Assembly: GCA_001584585.1 (NCBI GenBank)
Contig: LSYV01000013.1
Coordinates: 2,234,790 to 2,288,580, forward strand
Length of the DNA stretch: 53,791 bases
Source: Gonium pectorale
Taxonomy: Eukaryota > Chlorophyta > Chlorophyceae > Chlamydomonadales > Volvocaceae
Direction: 5' to 3'
The notes under the pieces are model-generated. The model worked only from the letters and a program-made list of their open reading frames with translations. It searched no databases and was not told the DNA's origin. How positions within the stretch are numbered: the stretch's first letter is position 1; each line of letters begins with the position of its first letter. The translations under genes were made by a program, and so were the position numbers. This document shows positions 10,333 to 23,045 of the stretch, in pieces.

Positions 10333-13300
10333 AGAATTTCCAATGACCCTACCTAGAGGTATGACGCGCCTTCCTGTGGGGTGTGCTTCAATGCGGTAGT
10401 AGGACAATCGGCGTTTGTGTTCGGCGACGGGGTGCCTTCGGCGCTGTGGCTCGCCGTGGGGCACCCGTATGCAGTGCTGGGGGGTTGCAGGCGGACCAGG
10501 CGGATGCGGATGAAACAGCAAAGGCCGATTAGAAGGCCCGCGGGGCGCGCAGGTCTCAATGCCTTGTGCCTGCTGGACGAGCTCACCATGCCGGGGCCTT
10601 GGCTCCGGGCGGGAGGCCCTGGCAATCCGCGTCGCAGGCGTTCTGATGCCGGGGCTCTGGCGGGAGCCCCCCCCCCCGCGATACCTGCGCACAGCTTGTT
10701 GCAGCCGTGCAGGACTCCCTCTTACTCCTCATCTGCGTGCCGCCGGTGTGCGTGGCCTTGGCTGCTGTGGTGCGCTGTAGTTGGGGCAGGAGGGGGGTTT
10801 CTCGTCACGTGTGTGGCTGCGCGTACCTCCCTCCAGGTGTCTGCGCCCTTTCTCTCCCTCCTGCTGTTGGGCAATGGCGTTGCCGCGATCTGGCCTGCAC
10901 CGCCTTTGGGCCCTGACATTCCCCACAGACGACAGCCGCAGCCGCACTGCTTGTCGCGAGGCAAAAGAAAACAGAGACAGGGGAATCTGCAGGGAGACCG
11001 CCTCTTCGGCCATACACATCCGAAGGCGCGACGTTTCCAGTGGGGCGGGCGGGTACACAGAAAGACATGTGACGTTCGCCCCGCAACCCAAAAGGCCGGA
11101 CTTACACTACAGGTGCGACGCTTTCCAGCAAAGCGCCTGGGTACAAGGGGCCCAGGGCATGGCGGGCCCAGGGCGACGGAGATGAGCTTACGAGCGGACG
11201 AGCCAGACACCTCCCAGACCCATGGCGGGGCCGGACTGACCACTTGTCAGCGGTGGGCACCGGTGCCGGTGCCAGGCGCAGCAATGCGCCGACCAACGCC
11301 CGACGGCGAGCCACAGCACACACAACACAAGCAGGCTTCATCCACCCTCCTTGAACGAGGGGCGTATTGGGGGGTCGATGCCGCGAGCAGCCTGAGCTCG
11401 GGGCGCTCGGAGGAGGCGCATGCGGTTTGTGAGCGGGGCCCTTCACCGCTGTGCCGAACTCTAATATGTGACCGCAGTTAGGTATCTTACATTCGGTGCA
11501 GTTCCTGCCATAAGCAGGGTGATAGCAACCGGAATTCCCAGTGGCGCACTTACGTGCATTCGTACTCCATGCCCGGCCCCGCACCCCCACCTATGCTTCG
11601 CAGCAGCCAGACCCGCAGCAGCCAGACCCGCAGAGGCCCGCCGTAGCACCGCCCATCAACGCCCGAGGGTGTGCAAGCGGCGCATGCCTGCCTACCTGCC
11701 GGCGAAGGCTGCGCAACAGCGCGTGCGTGCCTCCTCCGCCAGACCTGAGGGCAGCTCGCCACCCCGGCGTACGTTACTCCGGCGTACCGCACAGGAGCAG
11801 CGCACCCGAAAGAGGGGTTGACCAGTGGCTGCACTTCGTCGGCAGTGCAGTACATGCGTCCCAGCCCAACCCAGCACGAACGCCGTCAAAACTCACCCAC
11901 AGAACCCAACGTGGGGCTTTCGCCGCACCAAAGGTACGGGTGAGCAGGATCACGGGCCCGCATCCCAGCACCGCCCCGCATGCCGGGGGCCGGGCGGGAA
12001 GGCACGTTCCCAGTACAGTGAGGCAACAGGCTGCCGGGTTCACCCCTGACCGGCCCGTCAAGGCGGGTGCGGTGGTGCGGTGGGCACTGGGGACTGGGCG
12101 AACGACGGCCCCACCTGCACACCTCTCTCTAACCCCGTTACGGCACCCGGGAGCCGAACGCTCCGCACCAGCCGTGGCACAGTCGGAGCTGCTTCCACAC
12201 CCACGCCGTGCCGCAATCATGCCGTGCCGTCTCCACACAATGCCGTATCCACGCCAGGCAACATTAGGGCCCAAACCAGCGAGCGCATATAACCCCAACC
12301 CAAGCAATGCCCGCGCACGATCGGGCAGCTGCGACCCCCCGCCGCTCCCGCCGCCCCGTTCCAGACGATACCGGGAGCACGCCTGAGCCGCCAGTGCAGC
12401 CCACTGTACAGCTCAGGGGGCTGTACGGCAAAGCCGACGGCCCACGGCGATAACCACACTGCTCAATATCCCCCCTTATTCCTATGATGCCGATTCAAAC
12501 CGGTCGAACAATTTTATCAAAGCACCCAGTCATCTTGCTTCAGCTGGGCCAGCGGCGCCGCCCTTATGCTCCCTGGGACGCCGCGGCGTGTGGGCACACA
12601 GCCCTGATGACAGCCGATGAAGCGACTGACAGCACTCAGCCGGCGGGAGGAGACCCATCCCATGGTCAGCAGCACTGGTACTTGCTCTATCGTACGTACC
12701 GCACGGCTGCATGGGCAACAATCCGCACGATTGGCACGCGGACAGTATGCGTCAGGCTCGTCCTCAATCGCGCATTTTGGCAGCGCTGGCAAACGACATG
12801 TGCGGCCTCTGTGCCAGTGTTGTGCGTGCTGGAAATTCTAACGAAAGGCCTCAGCCACCCAAGATGAAACAACCGCTTCCAGAGAGCCCCTCGCCGCCGG
12901 CCCTTCGGCGAGTGGCCGGCCGGATATTATTACCGACCCGCGGGTCGCGCTCGTACACCCTCACATGCACAGAGGGGCCCCGGACACCTCTCCGACAACG
13001 TCCGTCGCCGCCCCACGGTCGACGCTCGACCTACCTGCGCATACGACATCGCCGTAACCCAACGGCCAAGGTTGAACAGTCGGCAGAGATAATGAACGGA
13101 GTGTCCGGGCACACGCCCCAGGCCACCAACCATTGGCTGTCAAGTGGGTGAGCTACCCGCAACGCCAAGCGACTTCCTTGTTCCTTCTCAGAGCCCGCTA
13201 CGCGGCCCCCATTCCGAGCCCCGTTGCGCTGGGTGCGGGGACTCGGCGCCGGCCGGGCGGCCGGCAGACGGGGCCGATGCTGGCATCCTTCGAGTCACAT

Positions 13301-14123
13301 TGCACATGGGTAACAAACATCGCCTTGCAGGGCGGTCTCTAGGGTATTCCACCACCAATGTGACGCCGTAACGCTGTTCCTCTCCGCGAGGGCGGCCGCC
13401 CGCCTCTGCGGAAACCGGGGCAGACATCCCTCTCCCGGGCTACGTCGCCATACGCCCGCGCACCCAGCACATGGCGCCCATTTCGCTAACGTCCAACAAA
13501 GAGCGCTGCGCGCATGCCGAGCATATGCGAGTGATATACCGGATGCGAGGGCGCCTCTCAAGTAAGCACGTCAGCCTGAACAAGTTTTCATCCACCCCCA
13601 TCCCATCATCCCACCCCCACCACATTTGAGCTCCTTGCATTGCGAAAACCCGGTGCGGACCGCGAAGCGCACGGCCGTCGTCATGCGCTGTCCTGACGGC
13701 AATGATTGGTGATGCATCAGGCGCTTCGCGCCCACGCCGTCAAATACAACACCGGTAAGCACTCAGCCCCGGCTCAGGGGAGGCGGGCGACCCGGGTGCG
13801 GATCGCCCATCGTGCCGGCAGTGCCTGGATTCCAACGCGAGCCTCCACTTCACTGCGGGGGAAGAGGGGGGAGTATCCCCTTGCGGGTACCCGTTGCCCC
13901 GATTGAGGCGCCTCGCTGGCAGACTTCACGCAGAGAACCCCCACCACGCGCAGCATGCAACCCATGTGGGCGCCGTCAGCCAGCCGGCCTGTATGGCTCC
14001 CGCCGGAGCGGTGTGGCGCCGCCCCCGTCAAAACCTCGCGCATCCAACCGCCCACACGAAGCGCGAGGGAGAGCTGGCCACGCTCCATCTCACCGGCACC
14101 ACGGGCTGCCTCAGGTCGGGCTC
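10333..14123. other. intergenic region between converging genes
   Basis: No gene could be supported here. Coding-like composition appears at about 10390-10600 in one plus frame (FVFGDGVPSALWLAVGHPYA), but no phase-consistent splice joins it to neighbours. One dispersed repeat lies at about 10970-11075. The rest is unremarkable GC-rich sequence. Confidence 0.45.
10970..11075 (-). repeat. dispersed repeat, copy A
   Basis: The reverse strand carries the core GGAAACGTCGCGCCTTCGG followed by a TGTGTATGG-CCG-AGAGGCGG segment and preceded by GTACCCGCCCGCCC. The same order occurs at about 24415-24520 (plus), 33790-33885 (plus) and 47440-47560 (minus). No ORF or clear terminal repeats are seen. Confidence 0.8.
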
Positions 14124-17100
14124 TCAGGTCGCCTTCACGCGGTCGGCTCCGCCCGCGTTGGCGGCGTCGTTGGTCGCTCCGGTGGTAGAACGACCCAACG
14201 GCGACTGAGACGCCGGCAGCAGCAGCGCCGCCGGGCCCTGCGGCCCCAGGGGCGACGGCGGCGCCAGCCCGGGCTTGCTGTCAGTGCTGGCCGTCAGCTT
14301 GTCGGTCGGGGCGGCCGCGTTGCCGGCGGCGGCGGCCGGCGACGCGCCGGCGGCCTTAGGCTTGAGGGGCGGGATGGCCGGCAGCTGGGTGTTCATGATC
14401 TGCAGCATGTTCTCGATGGCCGCCACAATCTCGGACGCGTTGGGCCGCTCGTTGGGGTCCTGGCTCCAGCACTGCCGCGCCAGGGCGCTGTGGGGGGACG
14501 ACAGGGCGGGTGCGGTCTCTCTTTTGGAAAGCAAAATTGCTGGGGTACGACGGACCCGCCCACCCAAACAGCCAGCTCCCACGCGCAGTCAACCCTTGTC
14601 CCACTCCCACACCCAGGCCCTTCACCCCGCCCGCCGGCCCGTCCCAGCGTGCCAGGTCCTTCCCGTGCGGCAGCCTGCCCGCCCGCCCGCCGCCAACCGT
14701 CCGATCCGAAACCCACCCGTAGGCCCGGGGGGTGTCGGGCGGAAATGAGGGCCGCAGCCCCTTCAGCGTGACTCGCTGCGCGATCTGGTCCTCCGGGACG
14801 TCGCTGTAGGGGCGCGCACATGTGTACAGCTCCCACATGAGGACGCCGAATGAGAAGGTGCTGCGAGGGTGCCGAGGGAGGGGTGCCGAGAAGCAAGGAT
14901 TTATTGACAACGGGCTGGACGCCAGTGCCATGCGCCCGTCAGGGAGGTGGGGTCGGGAGGGGGCACAGCCCGGTGCAGGCGGAGGGCGGTTCTTAAAACA
15001 GCAGAATGGGCCCAGCTCGGCGGCCCGGCTCTGTCGTAGTGCGGCCCTTACCCCGTTGAGCGCAGGGTAGAATGCCCTTGCAGCCGTGTGCGCGCATACA
15101 CTGGGTGCATGCCCGAGCGGGGATGTCGATAACGCGAAGCGGATAGAGTTACGAAGCTGGTGTATGTGTGTGTGTTCTGTATGATCTATAACACTATAAG
15201 ATCTATGCATGACAGTGTGAGACAGGCAGACATGCAGAAGAAACATCCTATCCGGCAGCCCATGTACCCAACAAAGAAGAAGCTGGTGTATGTGTATGTG
15301 TGTGTTACGTCGTGCGAATATGCGTGCGTGCTTGTGTATGTGTGTGTGCCTGCATGCCTGCCCAAGCCCCAGTACTCACTCGACCGAGAAGTCCAGGGGC
15401 TGCCCCTTGATGAACGTCTCCTGTGCGCGGCAACGAGGCGAAGGCCAGATGGATACAGGCGGGCTTCAGGCACAACACTTTGTGCGGCCACCAGCCAGCC
15501 AGGCGGCCTGGTGCACACACCAGCACGCTTGTTCGCGGGCTCCCAAGCCTGCAAGCTTGCATACACGCGTGCTGTTGAGTGCGCGCGCAAGAGGGGCTGT
15601 GGCAACGCCGCCTTGAAACCCATGGCAGTTTGGAAACCCCAACACCGCCCCTGCCGTCCCCTGCGCACCTGCGCCCCTCGTCAAGCACCCATCCCTGGAT
15701 TACGTCGTTCCCCCCTCGTACGGCGCTTACCGGTGCCATGTGCGTTACGGTGCCGCACGCCTCCTCGGGCAGGATCGTGGGCCGGCCGCCCGGCACCGCC
15801 GCCTTCAGGACCGACACGTAGCCAAAGTCCGCCAGCTGCGGGAACCGGGGCGCGGGGGTTCCGGGTTAGAAAGCTTCCCACTGTGGGGCGTCCTGTGGCA
15901 GCCTCCTGTGCCAGCGGCCCACCCATCATGCCCTCGGCCCGAACAGCGGACATGGAGGCCCGGGCGCAGCGGGGTTTGCAAGTCTGGGCGCGAGCTGACT
16001 GCATGCGTTGATGAGGCGGTGCCGCACCGTGGCATCGCATGCAGCGGTAAGGTCTGTCACGGGTCAGTGGACGGGTCGCTGTGCCTCAAAGCGTGTGCCG
16101 AAACGTCGCTCGTCGGTGGCCGGTTCGAAATGCCACGTGCCGGCCGGCCGCCGCCGCGCGCACGTTGCCAGGACCCGGGCCGCCTCACCTTGCACGTGAA
16201 GCCCCGGCTGTCCCTCCGGGAGCTCTTGAGCAGCACGTTTGCGGGCTTCAGGTCTGTGGGTCAGGACGGTGGCCGGGATGGCCATGGTGGTTCAAAGGTT
16301 TGTTCGAAAATGTCAGGTGAGGACCGCGGGACGGGGTGCAGGTCCCGCAGACGAACCGACCCGCACCGGCACCGTGGAAGCGCCGCCGCTGTGTCGCAAC
16401 CGGCGCCAGTGCGGACAGCCCCCGGGTGGGCAGGCTTGTGCTTCCCCGGCCCCCTATCGGCTCCCAATCGGTATCCTATCGGCCCCACCGCAGTGCGCCA
16501 GGTTGCGGGCGTGCAGGTGCCGCAGCGCCAGCGCCACCTCCAGCAGCGTGGTGCAGATGGCCTTGAGCGCAGGCCGGCGGGTGCCCAGCGGCGTGACGGT
16601 CATGAAGCGGTGCTGGTCGATGGCGTGCGCCAGCGTGCCCTGGGTTCCGGGTATCATGGGGTCATTGGACGGCTTGCTCGTTTAGACGAGCCGCAGGCGC
16701 ATACCGTCCCTTCCCAAGGGTGCAGAGGCCCGGCGGCGCCGTGCACCGGGGGGCTCGCAGGTCAGCGGGACCAGCAGCACGTCGCAACACGTCGCAGGGC
16801 GCTAGCAACGGACCCGCTGGGCGCGCGGGCGGTCGCGTGCATGAGCGCACAGTCGTCTACGCCGTCGTCCGTACAGCTACACCTGCAGCGCTTCCGCAGC
16901 CACAGCTGCGTCTACCCCCTCCCCCTTGTAGCCACTTCTCGCCTTGCTCCCTGATGCACAGGATACACTTCCCGCCCGGCTCTCCAGCCCCGCCAGGGCC
17001 CCTCTCCTCCTCTCCCAGAGCCACAGCCGCCCACCCACCCACCATGTCGCAGTACTCCATGCACAGCGCGGAGCAGGGTATTCCCTCTTCCGCGCGGCTG

Positions 17101-20100
17101 AGCGCCGTGGCGGCACTCAGCTCCAGCAGCTGCACTCCGCTGGTGCCGTGGCGCGGGGGCTTCTGCTTCACAAGCACCATGTTGGTGTACAGGCTGTACA
17201 CCTGCGGGGGGGCACGTCCAGGAGACGGTCAGACGGATGGGCGCCACGAGGCGGGTTGAAAACGGGCGCAAACGAGCTTCAGAAGACAGGCAGGGGAAGA
17301 TGCACCCCTACTGGGGATTGATGTGGGAAAGGCGCTTTGGACGCGGCGCGCTTTAAGTACACTTTTGGTGCACAGGCCGTATAACGGATGCGCGTTGTCG
17401 GTGCTAAGCAGGGCCAGGGGCATGCCCGTCGCACATTATACCTTTTCACAATACCGGTAAGGAACCTTTATGGATCGAAGGGGATGCGGGCGCTTGCGAT
17501 GAGGCCGGGTGCATGCGACCCCAAATGCAGACCAGTCACGAGCCTTAAGCCGCGTCCTTACCTGGATGATGTGCGGGTGGCTGACGCTTGCCGTGACCGC
17601 CAGTTCCAGGGCACTCCGCTGCAGCACCCGCCGGTCGCCCACGGCCGGCCACGCCGCCTGCTTATCCTCGCCGCTGGCCCCGCCAGCAGCGCCGCCCTCG
17701 CCGCCCTTGCCGCCGCCCGGCTGCTGCGGTTGCAGCGAGGACAGGCCTGCGGGGAGAGCGCCGTTGCGGGGCGCGAGGGGGACGGCGTGAGGACGACCAC
17801 AGGTTGCTAACAGACAGCTAAACAAAACACGCCAGCCCGAGTACACGCCTCGACGCCACCACATTCGCTAGGGAACTCGTCCCAGATCGTGCCGCGTCCG
17901 CGCACGCATGTACCAGACCACGCGCAGGTCCATGGCATCGTGCCATCCTCCCAAAACCAAGCACGCACCCGCGGCGGTGGCCCCGTCTCCCGGCACCCCA
18001 AAAGACGCCCACTGCCACCCCGTCCCGGCCGCTGTAGAAGCACCGCACCCCGTCCGCCCACGCACGCACCCGCAGCAGTGGCCAGGTCTCCCGGCACCTC
18101 AAACACCTTGACCGCAACCTCCAGCGCGTGCAGCTTGCCGCGGAACACCACGCCGCCGCCGCCGTGGCCCAGCACCTCCAGCAGCTGCAGGTGCGGCAGG
18201 TCCTCGCGCCGCAGCGACTCGGCCACTCGGTCCGACGCCATCAGCTGCCCCTGCAGCGCCTGCGGACCGGCAGCGGGGAAGGTGGGCGGAGCCCGGGTCC
18301 GGGTAAGCGGCCAGTCGCGAGCACACGAGCGCGGAGGGCTTCGCAAGCCCTGGACGCTGGGGATTCAAGGAGCAAACGGTTGACGTGAGCGCACTGGCTT
18401 CCACATAAAGGCTCCCGTCTGGCGGCCAAGCCACTCTTGCCTTCGGTTCGCCGACTCCCGGAGGGTGTCGGCATTCCGAGACGCGGGCGAGAGATGGCGT
18501 CAAGGCGGGTGTGTTTATGCGTCGAGTCGGTGTGCTGAAGCGACGCCTTCGCACCGGCTGGGGCGAGCACCACATGCTGCCGGTTCCGCGCAGCCCGACG
18601 CCCGCGCTTGGAAGAGCTATGTTACATACCAAACCCGTCCGTTCCTGTCTGTTTCTCATACCGACCTGCAGGGTGTCCATGTAGGACGAGACCAAGATGG
18701 ACATCTGCTGCAGCGCCTCGCCCGCCGACAGGCCCTCCAGGTGCAGCTCGCTCGCGGTGGAGGGCATGGGCAGCGCCCCGCTGACCAGCGGCGTCGCGTT
18801 TCCGGCGGCGCCCATGCCGCCAACGACGACGCCGGTCGGCGGCGAGGTGTTGGAAGCGGACGCGTTGAGCGGCGGCGCGCCGAGGCGTGACAGCCAGTTG
18901 TTGCTGTCGGCGGCGACGCCTGGGGAGTCGGCGGCGCCGGCGCCGCCGCTGGCGCTGGCCTGCGGGTGCGCTGAGTGGTTGGCGCCCGAGAGGAGGAGCT
19001 GCGGGGGCACGGGCGGCGTGTGGCGCACCTGCGACGCTGACATAGACGAGGCAATGCGCAGCACGGGGCCGCCCGGGCTGGGCAGGTTGTTGGCGGCGGC
19101 CGCCAGGGCCAGCCACTCCTCCGACAGGTGGCCCTCGAAGCGCTGCCGGATGAGCGGCGCGATGAGCTGCGGACAAACACGATTGGGGACACGGTCAATT
19201 CATGAGGGCACACGATTCGGCACACGGGCGATTCATGAGGGCACACGGTGCAATGTGGGCGTGTTTCTACAATTGACGTACTGTCTGCCGGGATCGCCGG
19301 CCGGCTCTATCCAGGTTCCCCCGCTGTTACGACCCGTTTTCCACTTTCGCCACACCCTCCTCCCCACGTGTATCCCTCCCTCGCCCCAGCCCCCGCCCGC
19401 CCTCACGCGCCTTGCGCATCAGCAGCTGCATGTCCGCCAGCGCCATCTCCAGCAGCGCCCGCGGCAGGCGCTCCGGGAACGCCAGGTAGACCGCGATGTG
19501 GGTAGAGCCGCTGGGGCCCGCCACGCCGCCGCCGGCGCCCTCCGCGATGCCGCCCAGGCCCGTCAATTCGGCCGTGGCAAGCACGAGGGAGTGCGGTCGA
19601 TGGCCGTTGACGCGCGCCATCACATACACGTCGCGCGAGGGTGAGTGCACGGCGTGCAGGTGCTCGTTGCAGTCGCTGATAATCCAGCCACCGCTGGTGG
19701 CGCCGCTGGCGGCGGCGGCCGCCGCCGCGGCGCTCATGCACAGGTCCTTGAGCGCCGACGCGGGGCGCCCCGAGCCGACGCTGGCGGAGGCCGCCCCAGC
19801 GGGCGCGGCGGTGCCGTTGGCGCCGCCGCGCTGCTGCTCCTTGAGTTTCCGCTCCTGCCGCTGCTGCAGCACGACCTGTGGGCGATCACGGCAGGTGCGA
19901 GTGTGGGGTTGGTGGACAGGTGGTAGGGCGGGATGAGTCCTGGTAAGCATCCTGCAGAACCCCCGCCCCCTATTGCTGTGTCACGCCCCGCCGCATGCAA
20001 GGCATTCTCGTCCCGCAGGCACCGTACACTCCCCGCGCTGCAATATCCCACTCTCGATGGTTCCCATGACCACGATGCGCACAGACGCAAGTCGCAGTCC

Positions 20101-23045
20101 CCTAGACCCCACGTCCCTGACCTGCAGCAGCGTGTGCGAGAGCGGATACACGAGCGCCTTGTAGCGCGACGGCATCCGCTCCAGGCGGCAGGAGAACAGG
20201 CCCGACGGGTTCTGCCCGTGCAGGACGCCCATGCTGCGGCTGTTGGGCATCAGCACGCGCGCGCCGGCGTTCTCCCCCACCAGTGACCCGGGGTTACCGC
20301 CCGTGCCCGAGCCCGCGGGCACTCCCGCGCCGTGGTACGTCCCGCCGCCGCCCGTGCCGCTGGCGCCGGCGGCCTCGCCGCGCAGGCCGGTCCCGAGCAG
20401 GCTGGGCGACCGCTCGATGCTGCCGGCGGCTGGATCGATTCCCAAGTGGATCCCCGCCTGGCGGTATTGGCCCCGCACGCCGCCGCCGCCATGCGAGTGG
20501 CTGCCACTGTACGAGTTGCCGCCGCCGCCGCCGGCCACGGAGGCCAGGGCGGGGTGCAGCAGCGGCAGCGTCTGGGAGCTGGACTGTCCGACGGCGGACG
20601 GGTCGGCACCGGCGGCCGCGGCCTCCGCCGCAGCTGTCAGGTCCCGAAAGACCACGGCGCTGACCTGGCGCGGAGGCACCAGCGCAAGCAGCGCCGTCGG
20701 CGAGACGGCCAGCACGTGACGCAGGCGCGCCTGGAGGCCGGCCGCCACTGCCGCCGCCAGCTCGCCGCTGCCGGCTGAGGTCTGCATCGCCACCACCAGA
20801 TCGCAAACCTGCACGCACAGCCGGGAGCCAGCAGCCCGCGGCGGACAGCAAGCCATCACTGATGCGGGGCTCTCACAGGCTCGGGCGGGGACGCTCTGCA
20901 TCAGCGCCTTGCAAACCTATTAGCTGCTGCGTGACACCCCCTCACGCACGCGCCGCCGCCCCGTGTTGCAATCCGCCCCCGTGCCTTCTTCATCGCCCCA
21001 TCATCTCCCGTCCAGCTCGCCGTCACCCAAGCGCACCTGCTTGACAGGCTCAGGCCCGCCGCTGAAGAGGACGCTCGCAAAGGCCAGCGACACCAGCTCC
21101 TGCTCCACGGCGCTGGTGAAGATGCTGGGCAGCGGGTCCACCAGCCGATCCGCCCCCGGCCTGCTAAGGTACAGCGTCAGCGCGCCAACGACGTGGGACC
21201 CAACCACGTCGGCCGCCGCCGCCGACTGCAGAGCGCGCACCACGGCCCCCCGCCCGCCCTCCGCTAGAGACTCCGCCGGCGCGCCCACGCTGACGCCGTT
21301 GGCGCCCACGCTCAGGCCGGCCGCAGCGGCGTTGAGGGGTGCGGCGAAGATGGGCCAGGCGAGGAAGTCGGTGAGGTGGTGGGCGTTGTAGAGGAGCTTC
21401 CAGTCGGCCGGGAAGCCCCGTCCGTGGAGCGACGAGGAGTTGCTGCTGCGGGACTGCGAGGCGGCGCTGTACGACTGCGCCACCTGCGGCCCGGAAGATG
21501 GGTCGTTTGGCGGTCAGGGTACGGCCGCCAACTGCCAACGGTGGCCGAATCGTGCATGACGCAGAGGAACGACAATGGGGCCTGTACCTGAACCTGTACA
21601 AGCCCCTGCGGGATGGAGGCACCGCTGGTCGAAAGGTCACAGGGCAGGCTGGGACGCGCCTCGCTGCCGCAGCCGTCGTCAGCGTGCTGTGTACCCTTAA
21701 CCCACTAGGCCGCCTTTCCACAACCAGGCCTGGGCATACACATGTTAAGCGCCCCATGTAAAAGTCACCCGCCAGCTGTTGCAGTACCTTGCTGTCCCAC
21801 ATGCTGGTGAGGCTGGTGGGGCTGCTTGCGTCGTACTCGGAACCCAGGTGGAGGACATTGCCCGGTTGGACCGCCTGCTGCATGGGTCCCTTGCTGAGCA
21901 ACACCACGAAGGACTCCGTTGTCTCGTCCATTAGCCAGAGGCTGCGGACGGACCGGGGCAGAGGCAAGGCAGGCAGGGAGAAGGGTGGTCAATGACCATG
22001 CGCGTTCCTTGGATTGATGAACAGATGCACAGAGTTAACAAGCGGCCAAGGTTTTCTGTGATGGTGCCTGAGCGTGGTGCGGCGCCTGGGGAGACGATAC
22101 GCCCGGCCGGAGGCATGCGAGTGCGAGTTGGGTTGAAACCGTTCAGCCAAACAACGTCGCGGCAATGGGAAGCGTATCACACTTCAACCCGCCGACAACA
22201 AGGCGCTGGGGATGTGCCCGCGGGTTCAGGTGCCCGGATGGCCCCCTCGCGTTTTCACGCATGGAAGTCACTCTCGCGCACGTGGCTGCGCAATCGGCCG
22301 GGGCGCCCCTAATCGCCATCTGGATAGCAACGGTTTCTTGCATGAGCGGTAACGCGCAAAGAAACCAGGTGTTCGACTGAGCCATGGGCCGAAACCCCGC
22401 TGACTACCCGGCTGGGAAACTTGGCCCACAGCCGCCACTGGACCAACATAGTGTATATCAAGGTGCAAAATTTCCATGTACGTACACGATTGCCCGCACC
22501 TTGCGCATGCTGCCGAGTAATTCTTTGCAACGAGCTCCAGTGCGTCCTCCACACGGGTCCACCAGTGTCCCTGCAGTCTTGAGATGCGTCTCTGCATATC
22601 GAGGCCCTGCACGGAAGGAACCAAGCAACATGATAACCGCTCAAAGCCCACCGCGCGCTCGCGCGTCTCGCAGAAAACACGAGCGGCAAGGACAGTGTGC
22701 TGAAAGGCCGCAGAGACGTCAACGAGATACCTGCAGTTTCAGAGACGCAGAAGTATCGGTCGCCCCGCCCAACCCGAGCCCGCTCACTTGCAGTAAGCCA
22801 TTTCCTTGGTCTCCAGTCACGCGTGGTACCAAGGTGGAGGCCACGACGTTCGGGGTGACCGGTGGCGAGGGCCGATGCGGAACACTGCTCTGATCCGCGA
22901 CGAGTGGAGAAGCTGCCTCTTTGACATTCTCTGTTTTCGCAGAAGCCGTAACTGGAAGCGGCAAGTCTTGTCTGGTGGCCGCATCCTTGGCACCCCTTGG
23001 GGCTTCGCTCTGACTAGGCAAGAAGCAACATAGTATGCCCGGCAT
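14124..23045 (-). CDS. TKL-like protein kinase with N-terminal GAF-like regions
   Basis: Probable Ser/Thr or dual-specificity signalling kinase of about 1340 residues. Exons: 23045-22788, 22606-22500, 21941-21788, 21483-21037, 20808-20122, 19875-19411, 19166-18666, 18259-18070, 17746-17562, 17201-17043, 16639-16489, 16253-16189, 15835-15731, 15420-15380, 14860-14717, 14487-14124. The N terminus MPGILCCF could be S-acylated. Two GAF-like regions (about 90-320 and 560-700, including GGWIISDCNEHLHAVHSPSR) resemble the chlamydomonad GAF-kinase family. Kinase landmarks: GHGGGGVVF loop (about 904), Lys924 in EVAVK, catalytic HCDLKPANVLL (Asp1102; HRD is HCD), DFG at 1126, HMAPE at 1156-1159, SVDTFSFGVLMWELY, and CWSQDPNERPNASEI. 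It ends in an Ala/Pro-rich tail. All junctions keep phase except exon 6/7 (see findings). All key catalytic residues are present. Confidence 0.9.
17957..18106 (-). repeat. duplicated exon-8 end and donor inside kinase intron 8
   Basis: The segment 18106-18057 (end of the VAIK exon plus donor GGGTGCGTGC) is repeated imperfectly at 18006-17957, exactly 100 nt downstream within the intron. Both copies contain GGTGCCGGGAGAC and GCGGGTGCGTGC, with scattered substitutions between them. Confidence 0.8.
18367..18400 (+). repeat. short intronic repeat AGCAAACGGTTGACG, copy 1
   Basis: It lies in kinase intron 7 and reads AGCAAACGGTTGACG then GAGCGCACTGG. Related copies occur at 51786-51813 (DcpS intron) and, truncated, at 28547-28562 (sulfatase intron 7). 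Confidence 0.7.

Noticed and set aside
11541..12386. 281-codon plus-strand ORF
   Set aside because: Pro/Arg/Ala-rich with no conserved segment and no splice context; treated as chance.
18622..19176. 184-codon open frame overlapping kinase exon 7 in the phase required by the GT donor at 19406
   Set aside because: Its Arg/Ala/Pro-rich sequence lacks the family-like LIAPLIRQRFEGHLSEEW stretch; the other frame is clearly the coding one.
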